Translations under genes and position numbers: made by a program | The notes under the pieces: model-generated | The model's input: the letters and a program-made list of their open reading frames with translations, nothing else | The model's database searches: none | What the model was told of the DNA's origin: nothing | Shown here: one piece after another, positions 29,028-38,631 of the stretch | Position numbering within the stretch: the stretch's first letter is position 1 | Layout: each line of letters starts with the position of its first letter | Assembly (NCBI GenBank): GCA_020638995.1 | Contig: JACKHM010000003.1 | Location: 1,291,120-1,355,119 of the forward strand | Length of the DNA: 64,000 bases | Source of the DNA: Planctomycetaceae bacterium | Lineage (GTDB): Bacteria; Planctomycetota; Planctomycetia; Pirellulales; Pirellulaceae | Direction of reading: 5' to 3'

Positions 29028-29150
29028 CAGAGGCCAAAGTTTTCAGAGGCCAAGGCATGGAGCGCTCTTTGCAATTCCTTTCGCGACTCGTTAGTCTTCT
29101 GCGCCGTGAGTCGCAGCGCTGAATTTCGAGTCACAGCGCTGAATTTCGAA
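29028..29150. repeat. Two adjacent short tandem duplications
   Basis: In the gap between the sigma factor and thioredoxin genes, TTTCAGAGGCCAA occurs twice close together (about 29028-29054), and CAGCGCTGAATTTCGA occurs twice (about 29117-29150). They look like simple slippage duplications in non-coding DNA. Confidence 0.6.
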
Positions 29151-29299
29151 GTGTCCAGCTGCCGCCAGTGCTGGTATAAATCTGCAACGGTCGCCTCAAT
29201 AAACCGCAATTCGAGGCTCGATTGACAGATTTGAAAGTTGACCGATACAATTCCTCTCCTGAATCACTCAAATGTGCGTTTACGACGAAGGAGAGCGTG

Positions 29300-29629
29300 A
29301 TGGCCGGTAACGTCCACGAGTTTAATGACGACAACTTTGACAGCGAAGTCTTGCAGGCTTCCGAACCTGTGCTTGTTGATTTTTGGGCTCCGTGGTGCGG
29401 GCCCTGCCGCCAGATCGCACCGATGATCGACGAACTCGCCGGCGAAAATCTAGGTTCGATCAAAATTGGCAAAATTAACATTGACGACAGCCCGAGTGCC
29501 GCTCAACAGTACGGTGTCAGCAGCATTCCGACGCTCATGCTGTTTAAAAACGGCGACGTCAGCGAGCGGTTCGTCGGTGTGCAGCCAAAGGCTCGTTTGC
29601 AGGAATCGCTCGACGCCGCCAAAGGTTAG
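29300..29629 (+). CDS. trxA: Thioredoxin
   Basis: The ATG at 29300 follows AAGGAGAG by a suitable distance and gives the standard 109-residue thioredoxin; the frame is open to 29222. The active site is FWAPWCGPCRQ (Cys33 and Cys36), and the cis-Pro loop is SSIPTLMLFKNG. It reduces protein disulfides in the cytoplasm, and thiol peroxidase elsewhere in this window is a possible client. The gene ends 10 bp from the convergent ptsI gene. Confidence 0.95.
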   Translation: MAGNVHEFNDDNFDSEVLQASEPVLVDFWAPWCGPCRQIAPMIDELAGENLGSIKIGKINIDDSPSAAQQYGVSSIPTLMLFKNGDVSERFVGVQPKARLQESLDAAKG

Positions 29630-29639
29630 TCGTCTAACG

Positions 29640-31403
29640 CTAGGTCGAGTCGAACTTTTCCGATTCAGGCGAAAGCCGACGTAGTTGATCCGTCATAAAT
29701 CGTTTTACGTGCGTCGTCGTTTTCAGCTCCAAAGCGTGGTGCAAAATGCTTCGTGCTTGCGCGATGGAGACGCGGCTGGCGAGTTCTTTGATCGTAGGGA
29801 TAAATGCGGCGCTCATGCTGAAGCTGCGTAGGCCCATTCCAAGCAATAGAACGAAGGCTTTGGGCTGGCCGGCCATTTCTCCGCAGACGGTGATCGGGGT
29901 TGAATGCGCATGACAGGTTCGGATGACATTTGTCAACAAGCGTAGCACCGCTGGCGCCAGGGGCTGACACAGATGACTGACTTTTGGGTTATCGCGATCT
30001 GCGGCCATTAAATACTGAACCAGATCATTCGACCCGACGGAGACGAAGTCGACCACCGGAAGAATTGTATCGATTGCGATAGCGGCTGCGGGAACTTCGA
30101 GCATCATTCCAAGAGGTACATCGGCATATTCTTTTTTCTCTTTCGCAAGCCGTTGTTGTGCTCGGCGGACGATTTGACGAATCCGATGGCACTCGTCGAG
30201 CGTAGTAATCATCGGGAACAGTAATCGGATTGCGCAGCCCTGTGCCTTGGCATAGCGTGATGCTCGCAGTACAGCCCGAATTTGGGTGCTGAAGAATTCC
30301 GGATGCTCAAATGACAGCCGTATGCTCCGCCATCCCAAGAACGGATTCGCTTCTTGGTGGTGGTGTCCTAAATAGGGTACGGTCTTGTCACCCCCGATGT
30401 CGAGCGTTCGAATCGTGATCGTGCTGTTTGGGCTGGCATCGACGATTTTGCAGTAATTATCGAATTGTTCGTCTTCATCAGGGACGGTGGGATGCGTCAA
30501 ATACATATATTCCGTGCGGAAGAGTCCCACTCCTGTTGATCCCATAGCCGCCGCGGTCTTCGCGTCTGTTACACCGTTGATATTGGCGAGCAACTCGAGC
30601 GAGACCTTGTCCGAAGTTCGCGCCGGTAGGTCTCGATTCACCGCCAACTCGTCCCGATGATGAACGAATTCGCGTTCAAGCTTCAGGTATGCGCTGCGTG
30701 TTTCAGGAGTAGGGTCAACTATGACAATCCCTTCACGACCATCAACAACAATCGTGTCTCCCGTTGTCACCTGCCGAAGAATTCCGCTAATGCCAGAAAC
30801 CGCCGGGATGCCGCGACTGCGAGCGATGATCGCCGCGTGGCTTGTCTGGCTTCCAGCTTGTGTCACGATTCCACGCACATCGGTGTCGCCGAGTGCAACT
30901 GCTTGAGAGGGAAGGAGTTCATCGGCAACGACGATTAGCGGCCCTTCCAAAGCGTCCGTGTCGGGTTTCAGGACTTCGCTCAGATGCGCGCTCAGGCGAA
31001 CGATTACGTCCCGGACATCATTTACACGTTCCTTCAGGTAGTTATCTCGGGTACGCGTGAAAAGCGAAGTGTAGTGGTTCAGCAACTGATGCAGCGCCGC
31101 GGCGGCCGTGAGTCGGTCGTCAACGATCCACCCGCGGACCTTATGAGTGAAGTCCGCGTCTCGCAGAATGGCTTCGTGAACAGCAAAGATTGCTGCTTCG
31201 TCCCGCCCAACCTGTCCTTCGACCTTCGTCCGTAATGCGTTAAGGTCTTCCGAGGTGCGGTCGCGGGCTGCCTCGTAAGCCGCGAGCTCCGCTGTAACCT
31301 CGCTATCTTCAAGACGTTTTGTATCCGGGTTCACGAATATTTCGTGAATACAGTAGGCGGTGCCTACGGCGACTCCCGGCGATACGGCGATTCCTTTACG
31401 CAT
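29640..31403 (-). CDS. ptsI: Phosphoenolpyruvate-protein phosphotransferase (PTS enzyme I)
   Basis: The ATG at 31403 starts the typical RKGIAVSPGVAVGTAYC and gives 587 residues; the frame runs 14 codons further. The phosphohistidine is His189 in TQAGSQTSHAAIIARSRGIP, and the PEP-binding C-terminal barrel shows LFRTEYMYL, LDIGGDK and CGEMAGQP. Enzyme I moves phosphate from PEP to HPr. No HPr or sugar-specific component is next to it; a regulatory rather than sugar-uptake role is possible. It is divergent from the fatty-acid-type operon that follows. Confidence 0.94.
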   Translation of the reverse strand: MRKGIAVSPGVAVGTAYCIHEIFVNPDTKRLEDSEVTAELAAYEAARDRTSEDLNALRTKVEGQVGRDEAAIFAVHEAILRDADFTHKVRGWIVDDRLTAAAALHQLLNHYTSLFTRTRDNYLKERVNDVRDVIVRLSAHLSEVLKPDTDALEGPLIVVADELLPSQAVALGDTDVRGIVTQAGSQTSHAAIIARSRGIPAVSGISGILRQVTTGDTIVVDGREGIVIVDPTPETRSAYLKLEREFVHHRDELAVNRDLPARTSDKVSLELLANINGVTDAKTAAAMGSTGVGLFRTEYMYLTHPTVPDEDEQFDNYCKIVDASPNSTITIRTLDIGGDKTVPYLGHHHQEANPFLGWRSIRLSFEHPEFFSTQIRAVLRASRYAKAQGCAIRLLFPMITTLDECHRIRQIVRRAQQRLAKEKKEYADVPLGMMLEVPAAAIAIDTILPVVDFVSVGSNDLVQYLMAADRDNPKVSHLCQPLAPAVLRLLTNVIRTCHAHSTPITVCGEMAGQPKAFVLLLGMGLRSFSMSAAFIPTIKELASRVSIAQARSILHHALELKTTTHVKRFMTDQLRRLSPESEKFDST

Positions 31404-31554
31404 GGGAGAAATGTAGCAACCAGTCACCCGGCTGACAAACGTCACGTGGAGATTGATCCGAATCGACAGAAACCGAGTGTTGACCGCGGGTTGTGGTTCA
31501 TTTGGACCGAAACTATACTGGTAAGTTTGACAACTTTAGGGGGGGCTGTCCTGG

Positions 31555-32052
31555 ATGTCGAGTGTCGGCCATACAATGCGATTCCGCCTGCTAGATAAAA
31601 TAACCGAACTTCACGTTGGCCGCTCGATTACCGCCACAAAGCGGCTCGATGCGGACGAGGATTACTTAAAAGATCATTTTCCGAAGTTTCCGGTAATGCC
31701 TGGCGTGCTGATGCTGGAAGCGATGTTTCAGGCGAGTGCCTGGTTAGTCCGGGTCACAGATGATTTTGAACACCCGTTTGTGCTGCTCCAGGAGGCGAGA
31801 AGCGTTAAATACGCCAGTTTTCTGGCTCCGGACCAAGTCCTGACCGTGTTGGCGGAGGTGTCTAAGCACGAGCCCAATACAACGAAATTGAAGGTCAGTG
31901 GGACCGTCGATGGTGTGCTAGCTGTGTCTGGCCGTCTTGTATTGGAGCGGTTCAAGCTGAGCGACCGATATCCACACAACGGCAGTGTCGATGCTTGGAC
32001 TCGCCATACGCAGAGGGAAGAACTTGCGAAGCTCTGGAATCATACTAAGTAG
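31555..32052 (+). CDS. 3-hydroxyacyl-ACP dehydratase, FabZ/FabA-like hotdog protein
   Basis: The 165-residue hotdog-fold protein has the FabZ active-site motif DHFPKFPVMPGVLMLEAMFQ, with His41 as catalytic base and Glu55 as the helix acid. It should dehydrate 3-hydroxyacyl-ACP to enoyl-ACP in the cytoplasm. A second ATG at 31576 (MRFRLLDKI) is a plausible alternative start; 31555 is kept because a GGGGGG run lies upstream. It heads an operon with an acyl carrier protein, a second hotdog protein and a ketosynthase. Confidence 0.88.
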   Translation: MSSVGHTMRFRLLDKITELHVGRSITATKRLDADEDYLKDHFPKFPVMPGVLMLEAMFQASAWLVRVTDDFEHPFVLLQEARSVKYASFLAPDQVLTVLAEVSKHEPNTTKLKVSGTVDGVLAVSGRLVLERFKLSDRYPHNGSVDAWTRHTQREELAKLWNHTK

Positions 32053-32137
32053 TAATAGGATTGCATTTAATTTATCGGTCAGCTAGCGGCCTAAGCCAGC
32101 ATCTCAGCTCAATTTCACTCGATCGGAGAAACCTCGA

Positions 32138-32524
32138 ATGCCCACAAAAGACGAAGTATTTGAAAAGGTTCAGGAAGCGCTGATGGATGCGCTCGGTGTG
32201 GATGACGACGAAGTCACACGCGAAGCAACAATGGTTGGCGACTTGGGAGCCGAATCAATCGACTTCCTCGACATCGTTTTTCGGCTCGAAAAGGCCTTCG
32301 AAATCGAGATCCCTCGATCCGAGCTGTTTCCGGAGGACATTCTCACGAACGCAGAGTACGTTCAAGATGGAAAGGTGACCGCCGAGGGCGTCGCAGAGTT
32401 GAAGAAACGAATGCCGTTTGCGGATTTAACCAAGTTTGAGTCGAATCCAGTCGTCCAGGATTTTGGAAATCTGCTGACAGTAAACGACCTCTGTCGTTAT
32501 GTCGAAACCAAAGTCGGCGCTTAG
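32138..32524 (+). CDS. Acyl carrier protein (long form)
   Basis: The 128-residue protein has the carrier domain in its first 80 residues: DLGAESIDFLDIVFRLEKAF, with Ser40 as the phosphopantetheine attachment site (ESID in place of the usual DSLD). The extra ~40 C-terminal residues end in LTVNDLCRYVETKVGA and are absent from ordinary FabC-type ACPs. Its place between two hotdog genes and a ketosynthase indicates a dedicated carrier for this pathway rather than the general fatty-acid ACP. Confidence 0.9.
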   Translation: MPTKDEVFEKVQEALMDALGVDDDEVTREATMVGDLGAESIDFLDIVFRLEKAFEIEIPRSELFPEDILTNAEYVQDGKVTAEGVAELKKRMPFADLTKFESNPVVQDFGNLLTVNDLCRYVETKVGA

Positions 32525-32567
32525 GCCCTAGTTTTCGGTTGAATTCGATAGGACGAGAAAGCTTCTG

Positions 32568-33107
32568 ATGCGATGGTTTTGGATCGATAAGTTCATTGAA
32601 TTTGAGAGCGGTCGTCGCGCTGTTGCTACCAAGAATGTGAGCTTGGTCGAGGACCAAATGGACCGCTATGGTCCATTCCTGCCTCTTATGCCAGCGTCTC
32701 TGATTATCGAAGGTCTGGCGCAAACCGGAGGCCTGCTCGTCGGCGAGCACAATGCGTTCAAGGAGCGGGTCGTTCTCGCCAAGCTTGGTAAGGCAGTTTT
32801 TCATCGCCCGGCCCTGGCTGGGGATACACTGACATACACTGCTGTCGTTGAAAGCATTCAGTCCGATGGAGCGATCTGCAAAGGGACCAGCCATATCGGA
32901 GATCAACTACACGCCGAGGTGGAGTTAGTCTTTGCCCACTTGGATGATCGATTCCAAGGCGTTGATCTTTTCGAGCCAGCCGATTTTCTTCGAATGTTAC
33001 GTCTTTTGCGGCTATTTGAAGTAGGTCGAACCGAGAGTGGCGAGCCGCTAAAGATCCCTGACCACCTTTTAAATGCTGAGCGAGATGAATTTGCCACTTC
33101 TCGTTAG
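32568..33107 (+). CDS. FabZ-like hotdog protein lacking the catalytic histidine
   Basis: The 179-residue protein aligns with the first hotdog protein of this operon (MRWFWIDKFIEFESGRRAVA; MPASLIIEGLAQTGG). At the position of the catalytic His there is Tyr34 (DRYGPFLPLMP), while the helix Glu48 is kept. It may be a non-catalytic partner of the upstream dehydratase, forming a heterodimer, or may use a different chemistry. A C-terminal extension of about 50 residues follows the fold. It sits 44 bp after the ACP and 63 bp before the ketosynthase start. Confidence 0.8.
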   Translation: MRWFWIDKFIEFESGRRAVATKNVSLVEDQMDRYGPFLPLMPASLIIEGLAQTGGLLVGEHNAFKERVVLAKLGKAVFHRPALAGDTLTYTAVVESIQSDGAICKGTSHIGDQLHAEVELVFAHLDDRFQGVDLFEPADFLRMLRLLRLFEVGRTESGEPLKIPDHLLNAERDEFATSR

Positions 33108-33170
33108 AATGTCGAGTGACGTTCGAAATGTTCTTTGGTGTCTAAACTCTCAATCGGAGATCGCAGCAAG

Positions 33171-34454
33171 ATGAGACGACGTGTCGTGATTACCGGCGTC
33201 GGTTCGATCAACCCGATGGGACATGACGTAGAGACGGTTTGGTCGGGGCTAAAGGAAAGTCAGTCTGGCGTGGCGTATACGACGATTTTCGACGCTAGCC
33301 GTTTCCCAACTCGGATTTCGGCGGAGGTGAAGAATTGGGACATCACCGACATCGGCGAAGATCCCGAGGTTTGGAAACATCGGGGGCGTCATTCCCGCTT
33401 CGCTGCTGGCGCCGCTTATCAGGCGGTTAACTCGTCAGGCATTCTCGACTCCGGCATCGATCCGGTTCGCCTCGGTGTTTACCTCGGTAGCGGTGAGGGT
33501 AGCCAAGATTTTACGAACTTTACGGCGATGATGGCGGCCGCGTTGGAAGGCGACGAGTTTGACTTAGCGAAGTTCACGAAAAAGGGCTTGGAAGTCCTCA
33601 ATCCGCAGGTCGAATTAGAACAGGAACCTAACATGCCAGCGGCCCATCTAGCTGGAATGTTCAACGCTCAGGGGCCCAATCTGAATTGCTTGACGGCGTG
33701 CGCCGCCAGCAGTCAAGCGATCGGTGAAGCAACTGAAATCATTCGCCGAGGAGACGCGGACGCGATGATATCGGGTGGCACGCACAGCATGATCCACCCG
33801 TTCGGAGTGACCGGATTCAATTTGCTGACGGCTCTTTCTACGAACAATGAGCACCCGACGAAGGCGTCTCGTCCTTTCGATCGACTGCGCGACGGATTCG
33901 TCCTCGGGGAAGGCTCCGGAATGGTCATCCTCGAAGAACTGGAACACGCGAAACGGCGCGGCGCCCACATTTATGGTGAGATTCTCGGATATGGCTCCAC
34001 CGCAGATGCCTATCGTATCACCGATATTCATCCTGATGGGCGAGGCGCAATCGGGTGTATGCGCATGGCCATTGAAGACGCCGGATTGCAGCCGTCAGAT
34101 ATCGACTATGTCAATGCACATGGCACGAGTACCACGGTCAACGATAAAGTCGAAACGAAGTCATGCCGTGAAGTGTTCGGAGAACGTGCTCTGCAAACTC
34201 CAATCTCAAGCACAAAGAGCATGATGGGGCATTTGATCGCTGCTGCCGGAGTGACGGAATTGATCGTCTGTCTGATGGCAATCCGCGACAATGTCTTGCC
34301 ACCGACGATCAATTACGAGAATCCCGACCCCGCTTGCGATCTGGATTACATTCCGAATGTTGCCCGTGAGGCAAAGTGCGACGTTGCGCTGAACAACAGC
34401 TTCGGGTTCGGCGGTCAAAACATCACCGTCGTTGTCGGTCGCTTCCGCGACTGA
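33171..34454 (+). CDS. Beta-ketoacyl-ACP synthase, FabF-like
   Basis: The ATG at 33171 (after CGGAGATCG) starts the usual RRRVVITGVGSINPMG; an in-frame TTG at 33135 adds 12 residues. The 427-residue thiolase-fold enzyme has the Cys-His-His triad: Cys177 in CLTACAASSQAIGEA, His in NAHGTSTTVND and His in KSMMGHLIAAAG, plus NNSFGFGGQN at the C-terminus. It elongates an acyl chain on ACP with malonyl-ACP. It is the last gene of the operon, followed by a terminator. Confidence 0.93.
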   Translation: MRRRVVITGVGSINPMGHDVETVWSGLKESQSGVAYTTIFDASRFPTRISAEVKNWDITDIGEDPEVWKHRGRHSRFAAGAAYQAVNSSGILDSGIDPVRLGVYLGSGEGSQDFTNFTAMMAAALEGDEFDLAKFTKKGLEVLNPQVELEQEPNMPAAHLAGMFNAQGPNLNCLTACAASSQAIGEATEIIRRGDADAMISGGTHSMIHPFGVTGFNLLTALSTNNEHPTKASRPFDRLRDGFVLGEGSGMVILEELEHAKRRGAHIYGEILGYGSTADAYRITDIHPDGRGAIGCMRMAIEDAGLQPSDIDYVNAHGTSTTVNDKVETKSCREVFGERALQTPISSTKSMMGHLIAAAGVTELIVCLMAIRDNVLPPTINYENPDPACDLDYIPNVAREAKCDVALNNSFGFGGQNITVVVGRFRD

Positions 34455-34476
34455 TCCTGGTCAATTCCACAAACGA

Positions 34477-34509
34477 CAAATGCCGACTCGAAAATCGAGC
34501 CGGCATTTG
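34477..34509 (+). terminator. Hairpin terminator of the ketosynthase operon
   Basis: CAAATGCCG (34477-34485) pairs with CGGCATTTG (34501-34509), and the inner CTCGA/TCGAG extends the stem around a short A-rich loop; CCGTTTTA follows. It lies 22 bp after the ketosynthase stop. Confidence 0.85.
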
Positions 34510-34540
34510 CCGTTTTAATCGTAGACATCTTCGCTGAGCT

Positions 34541-34909
34541 TCAATAGCCAATCGAAGGCGGGTTGTCCATCAGGAAGTCGCGTGGGGCGCGTGTCGTGTA
34601 ATACGGATAAGCATAAGTAGCAGACGGTGGCCCCGACGGACCGGTGTCTTGCAGATATCCATGTGGCAGCCTTCCGACCGGTGTAGGCCCAGGCGTGGCA
34701 AGGTGGTTACCGATGGCCCCGCCAACGCCTCCACCATATCCATGCCCGCGACCGGCGAGACCGTGCCCCCCGCCCCCTCCGTGGGCTGAACAACCTGCAT
34801 TCCCACAACTTTGGCAACTGCTGCAACTATTCTTCGCCAGGTTGCGGTGGTCGCAACCTGCCGCGGCCAGCATAAATGCGGCTGCGAGTCCGAGCAATGC
34901 GAAACGCAT
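34541..34909 (-). CDS. Small Gly/Cys/His-rich lipoprotein
   Basis: The ATG at 34909 begins a lipoprotein signal (FALLGLAAAFMLAAAGC) in a 122-residue product; the frame continues upstream to 34981. After the lipid-attachment Cys comes CSSCQSCGNAGCSAHGG, two or three close Cys pairs, then a Gly/His-rich segment and a Pro/Tyr-rich end. I do not recognise a family. The composition suggests a surface-exposed, possibly metal-binding, low-complexity protein. Confidence 0.65.
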   Translation of the reverse strand: MRFALLGLAAAFMLAAAGCDHRNLAKNSCSSCQSCGNAGCSAHGGGGGHGLAGRGHGYGGGVGGAIGNHLATPGPTPVGRLPHGYLQDTGPSGPPSATYAYPYYTTRAPRDFLMDNPPSIGY

Positions 34910-35136
34910 GATGTGATTCCTCGACGTTAATGGCGTCCGGCGCGGGTTCCGGCACGTACATACGGCTGCAAGATAGCGCAACCAAAGCCGCTAAAATCAT
35001 CATCGGCGGCATAAACCGCAGAGTTGAGCAAATCGGTACAACTCGGATGACTGCACCGACCGCAGACAGACGTTTGCATGCGTCAACAAAGGCTTGGACA
35101 GATTTAAGGTTGCGAGGACAGCACGCGCGGTGAACA

Positions 35137-37173
35137 CTACTTGCCGACCGCAGACTTCGCCTCAGAAACCACATTCTCTGCTGTGATGCCAAAGTGTGCG
35201 TACAACTCTTCAAACGGAGCCGAAGCTCCGAAGCTCGACATGCCCACGAAGCGTCCCTCGGCGCCGATGTAACGGTCCCAACCTTGCCGGATACCAGCTT
35301 CAACTGCGACGCGAGCCGTCACGCTCGGTGGCAGAACACTGTCGCGATATGCTCGATCTTGTTCATCAAACCATAGCCAACAAGGCATGCTGACGACTCG
35401 TACTTTCAAGCCGTCAGCGTCCAGCTTCGCGGCTGCCTCAAGACAGATACTGACCTCGCTACCAGTTCCCAACAGAATCACATCAGGCTCGCCCTCACAG
35501 TCCAACAGCACATAGCCGCCCCTCGCGGTGCCAGCCGCATCACCATGCTTGTCTCGGCAGACTGTTGGCAGATTCTGCCTGGTGAGTACCATTGCGGTCG
35601 GACGATCTGTCACCGTGATTAACTTTCGGTATGCTTCCGCAACTTCGTTCGCATCACCTGGGCGAATCACTTGCATGCGTGGAATGGCTCTGCATGCGGC
35701 AAGGTGTTCGACGGGTTGATGCGTGGGGCCGTCTTCGCCCAACCCGATCGAATCGTGCGTCAGGATGTATAGCACCGGTCGATGCATGATGCTTGCCAGA
35801 CGCATTGGCGGACGCATGTAATCCGTGAATACGAAGAATGTTCCGCCGTACGGTCGCAGTCCGGACAGCGAAAGGCCGTTGCAAATTGACGCCATGGCGT
35901 GTTCGCGAACGCCGAAGTGGAAATTGCGTCCACCATACTCATCGACGCCGTACTCGCCGAACTGCTCGCCCTTCATCATCGTATTGTTCGAGGGAGCGAG
36001 GTCAGCCGATCCACCGACAAACCAGGGAAAGTTTGTTCCGATGGCGTTGAGCAATTGGCCTGAAGAAACTCGACTCGCCAAACCTTTGGCGTCTGCTGGG
36101 AAATTGGGAATGTCTTTATCCCAACCTTCTGGCAACTCACCGTTCCAGATGGCTTTCAATTGTCGCGCCAATTCCGGATGCGCGGACTCGTACTTTGCGA
36201 ACTGCTGAGACCACTTTTCATGCTCTCGCGCGCCACGCGCTCCGAGTCCCTCGGCGAAGTGTGCACGAACCTCGTCTGGCACCAGGAACTTCTCGTCCGG
36301 CCAGCCATAGACTTCCTTGGTCAGTTTGATTTCGTCTTCACCGAGTGGCGCTCCGTGCGCCCCATGTGAGTTGGCCTTGTTGGGCGAGCCATAACCGATA
36401 ATGCTGCGGACGATGATCAGGGTGGGTTTGTCAGAGGTGGATTGAAACTGTTCGATCGCTGCGTTCAACGCCGGCACGTCGTTCGCATCAGCGACTTTCA
36501 GCACGTTCCAACCGAGTCCTTCAAATCGCTTGCCAACGTCTTCGGTGAAAGCGAGTTCGGTATCACCTTCGATCGTGATGTGGTTGTCGTCGTACAACCA
36601 GCAAAGGTTCGAAAGCTTCAAATGCCCGGCAACTGAAGCCGCTTCGCATCCAATCCCTTCCATCAAATCGCCATCGCTGCACAAGGCGTAGACGTCATAG
36701 TCGAACAACTTGAATCCTGGCTGGTCATAACGTGATGCAAACCACTTGGCTGCCATCGCCATACCCACGCTATTGCCGACACCCTGTCCCAGAGGACCAG
36801 TCGTAGTCTCGATCCCAGGAGCATCACCGTACTCCGGATGCCCTGCACACGGACTGCCCATCTGCCGGAAATTCTTAATGTTTTCCAGGGTAATTCCAAT
36901 TTCCCCATTTGGCTTCTTCACGCCGGCAAGATGTAGCATCGAATACAGCAACATCGATACGTGGCCGCAGGAGAGGACAAATCGATCTCGTGCCGGCCAC
37001 TCGGGATGCTCGGGATCGAAGTTGAGTGCGTTGTTCCACAGCGCGTATGTCACCGGAGCCAAAGCCATTGCCGTCCCCGGGTGGCCGCTGTTGGCCTGTT
37101 GGACAGCATCCATCGATAGGGTGCGGATCGTGTTAATGGATAGCTGCTCAATACTTACGGTAGATACGGACAT
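35137..37173 (-). CDS. tkt: Transketolase
   Basis: The 678-residue protein has the expected length. The thiamine diphosphate motif is CSDGDLMEGIGCEAASVAGH with DDNHITIEGDT, and the substrate-binding His residues fall in NSGHPGTAMALAP and LTHDSIGLGEDGPTHQP. Transketolase moves two-carbon units between sugar phosphates in the pentose phosphate pathway. It stands as a single gene; the 287 bp upstream contain no gene. Confidence 0.97.
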   Translation of the reverse strand: MSVSTVSIEQLSINTIRTLSMDAVQQANSGHPGTAMALAPVTYALWNNALNFDPEHPEWPARDRFVLSCGHVSMLLYSMLHLAGVKKPNGEIGITLENIKNFRQMGSPCAGHPEYGDAPGIETTTGPLGQGVGNSVGMAMAAKWFASRYDQPGFKLFDYDVYALCSDGDLMEGIGCEAASVAGHLKLSNLCWLYDDNHITIEGDTELAFTEDVGKRFEGLGWNVLKVADANDVPALNAAIEQFQSTSDKPTLIIVRSIIGYGSPNKANSHGAHGAPLGEDEIKLTKEVYGWPDEKFLVPDEVRAHFAEGLGARGAREHEKWSQQFAKYESAHPELARQLKAIWNGELPEGWDKDIPNFPADAKGLASRVSSGQLLNAIGTNFPWFVGGSADLAPSNNTMMKGEQFGEYGVDEYGGRNFHFGVREHAMASICNGLSLSGLRPYGGTFFVFTDYMRPPMRLASIMHRPVLYILTHDSIGLGEDGPTHQPVEHLAACRAIPRMQVIRPGDANEVAEAYRKLITVTDRPTAMVLTRQNLPTVCRDKHGDAAGTARGGYVLLDCEGEPDVILLGTGSEVSICLEAAAKLDADGLKVRVVSMPCWLWFDEQDRAYRDSVLPPSVTARVAVEAGIRQGWDRYIGAEGRFVGMSSFGASAPFEELYAHFGITAENVVSEAKSAVGK

Positions 37174-37460
37174 GGCGTTACGCCTCGCTAGGGTTTCACT
37201 TGTTCGAGTTCTCGGTCGCAGCTGTTTCGCAAGTACGACCGTTTATGGGCAGGATTCGCCTATGAATCCGACGAGTGTACTCGCCAAACCGGCGGACCGT
37301 CAATGAGCGGACGAGCATCCTTCTGACGCGTGCCAGAAGATCTCAAGTGCCGTTAGCGTCTGCGGTTGGAGTCGATGTCTGAGCGGACCTCGACCTCTCG
37401 GGAGCCACCGATTACGCTAGTTGCTGTCCGCTGATCAACTGAGACTATCGAGGTAGAAGG

Positions 37461-38576
37461 ATGCGTTCGTTACTTGCACTGCTCGCGCTCATGGTTACTT
37501 CTCCCATGGCTCGTGCCGACGAAGCTCAAGCCGCAAAGGACGCTACGATTGTCGAAACGCTCTTGCGTATCAAGACGGTAGACGTCAATGCAAACGCGAA
37601 ACTCAAAGAAGCCGTGCTGCGACACTTGGAACTTCATAAGGGCACGCCAAAGTATGTCGATCTCGTTGATCGCCTTAACCTGCAAGGCATGGAAGAGGAA
37701 CTGCTGTCCATCGCATTGGCCGCCCCCGCCAGCACACAAGGAGTTCATGCCGGCGAATTGCTTCTCAAGCGAAGCGGAGCTGATTTGATCGTTGCCGAAA
37801 TAACCGGTGACGACGAAGAACTCGCCAAGAAAACTATCCTGCTGTTGGGATACATCGGAAACCCAGATTCGATTGCGATTCTTAAACCGTTGGTAATCGA
37901 CCAACATCAGAGTCGATCGATTCGGACTGCGGCGGCGAACGCTCTGGGACGCAGTCGACTTGGCGAGCGTTACTTACTACGCCTCGTTCAAGATACGCGA
38001 CTCCCAGCGGATTTGAACTTCACCGTGGCAAATGTTCTCTACGCATCGACGGACGATTCGATTCGCGCCGAAGTCGCCAAGCATCTTGTACTTCCCGCAA
38101 CCGCTGGCAGCAAACCGTTGCCCCCGGTCTCCGAATTAGCAAAGCGTTCCGGCGATGTCGCTCATGGCCAAGAGCTGTTCAAAACCAAAGCCACTTGTAT
38201 CAAATGTCACAAAGTCCGCGGGGAAGGCAAAGAAGTTGGCCCTGATCTGTCAGAAATCGGCAGCAAGCTTTCGAGGGAGGCCATGTTTGTCTCAATACTT
38301 GATCCGAGTGCCGGGATCAGCCACAACTACGAAACCTATTCCGCAATTCTCGACAGCGGGAACATTGTTACGGGACTGAAGGTTAGCGAAACCGACGACA
38401 GCATCACAATTCGCTCTGCCGAGTCGATTGACAAAGTCATCTCCAAAGATGAGCTTGAGGAGGTGATCAAGAGCAGCGTTTCGTTAATGCCTGCTGACCT
38501 TCAGAAGACGATGTCTGAGCAGGAACTCGTCGATGTGGTCGAGTTTATTGCGACGCTCAAAAAGCCGGGAGCCTAA
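37461..38576 (+). CDS. HEAT-repeat protein with TIGR02603-type haem-binding domain
   Basis: A signal peptide (LLALLALMVTSPMARADE) precedes HEAT-like helical repeats (residues ~60-210) and a C-terminal c-type cytochrome domain: GQELFKTKATCIKCHKVRGE, a single CxxCH, then GPDLSEIGSKLSREAMFVSI and LMPADLQKTMSEQELVDVV. This matches the putative haem-binding domain found in planctomycetes and verrucomicrobia (TIGR02603). Family members are usually much longer with a sugar-dehydrogenase-like N-terminus; this 371-residue form has only the HEAT part. A periplasmic electron-transfer role is inferred. Confidence 0.87.
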   Translation: MRSLLALLALMVTSPMARADEAQAAKDATIVETLLRIKTVDVNANAKLKEAVLRHLELHKGTPKYVDLVDRLNLQGMEEELLSIALAAPASTQGVHAGELLLKRSGADLIVAEITGDDEELAKKTILLLGYIGNPDSIAILKPLVIDQHQSRSIRTAAANALGRSRLGERYLLRLVQDTRLPADLNFTVANVLYASTDDSIRAEVAKHLVLPATAGSKPLPPVSELAKRSGDVAHGQELFKTKATCIKCHKVRGEGKEVGPDLSEIGSKLSREAMFVSILDPSAGISHNYETYSAILDSGNIVTGLKVSETDDSITIRSAESIDKVISKDELEEVIKSSVSLMPADLQKTMSEQELVDVVEFIATLKKPGA

Positions 38577-38631
38577 CTTCGTTCGACGTGCCTGAATAGG
38601 TCTTTCACCTCAATCACTCGGAGTCTTCGTA

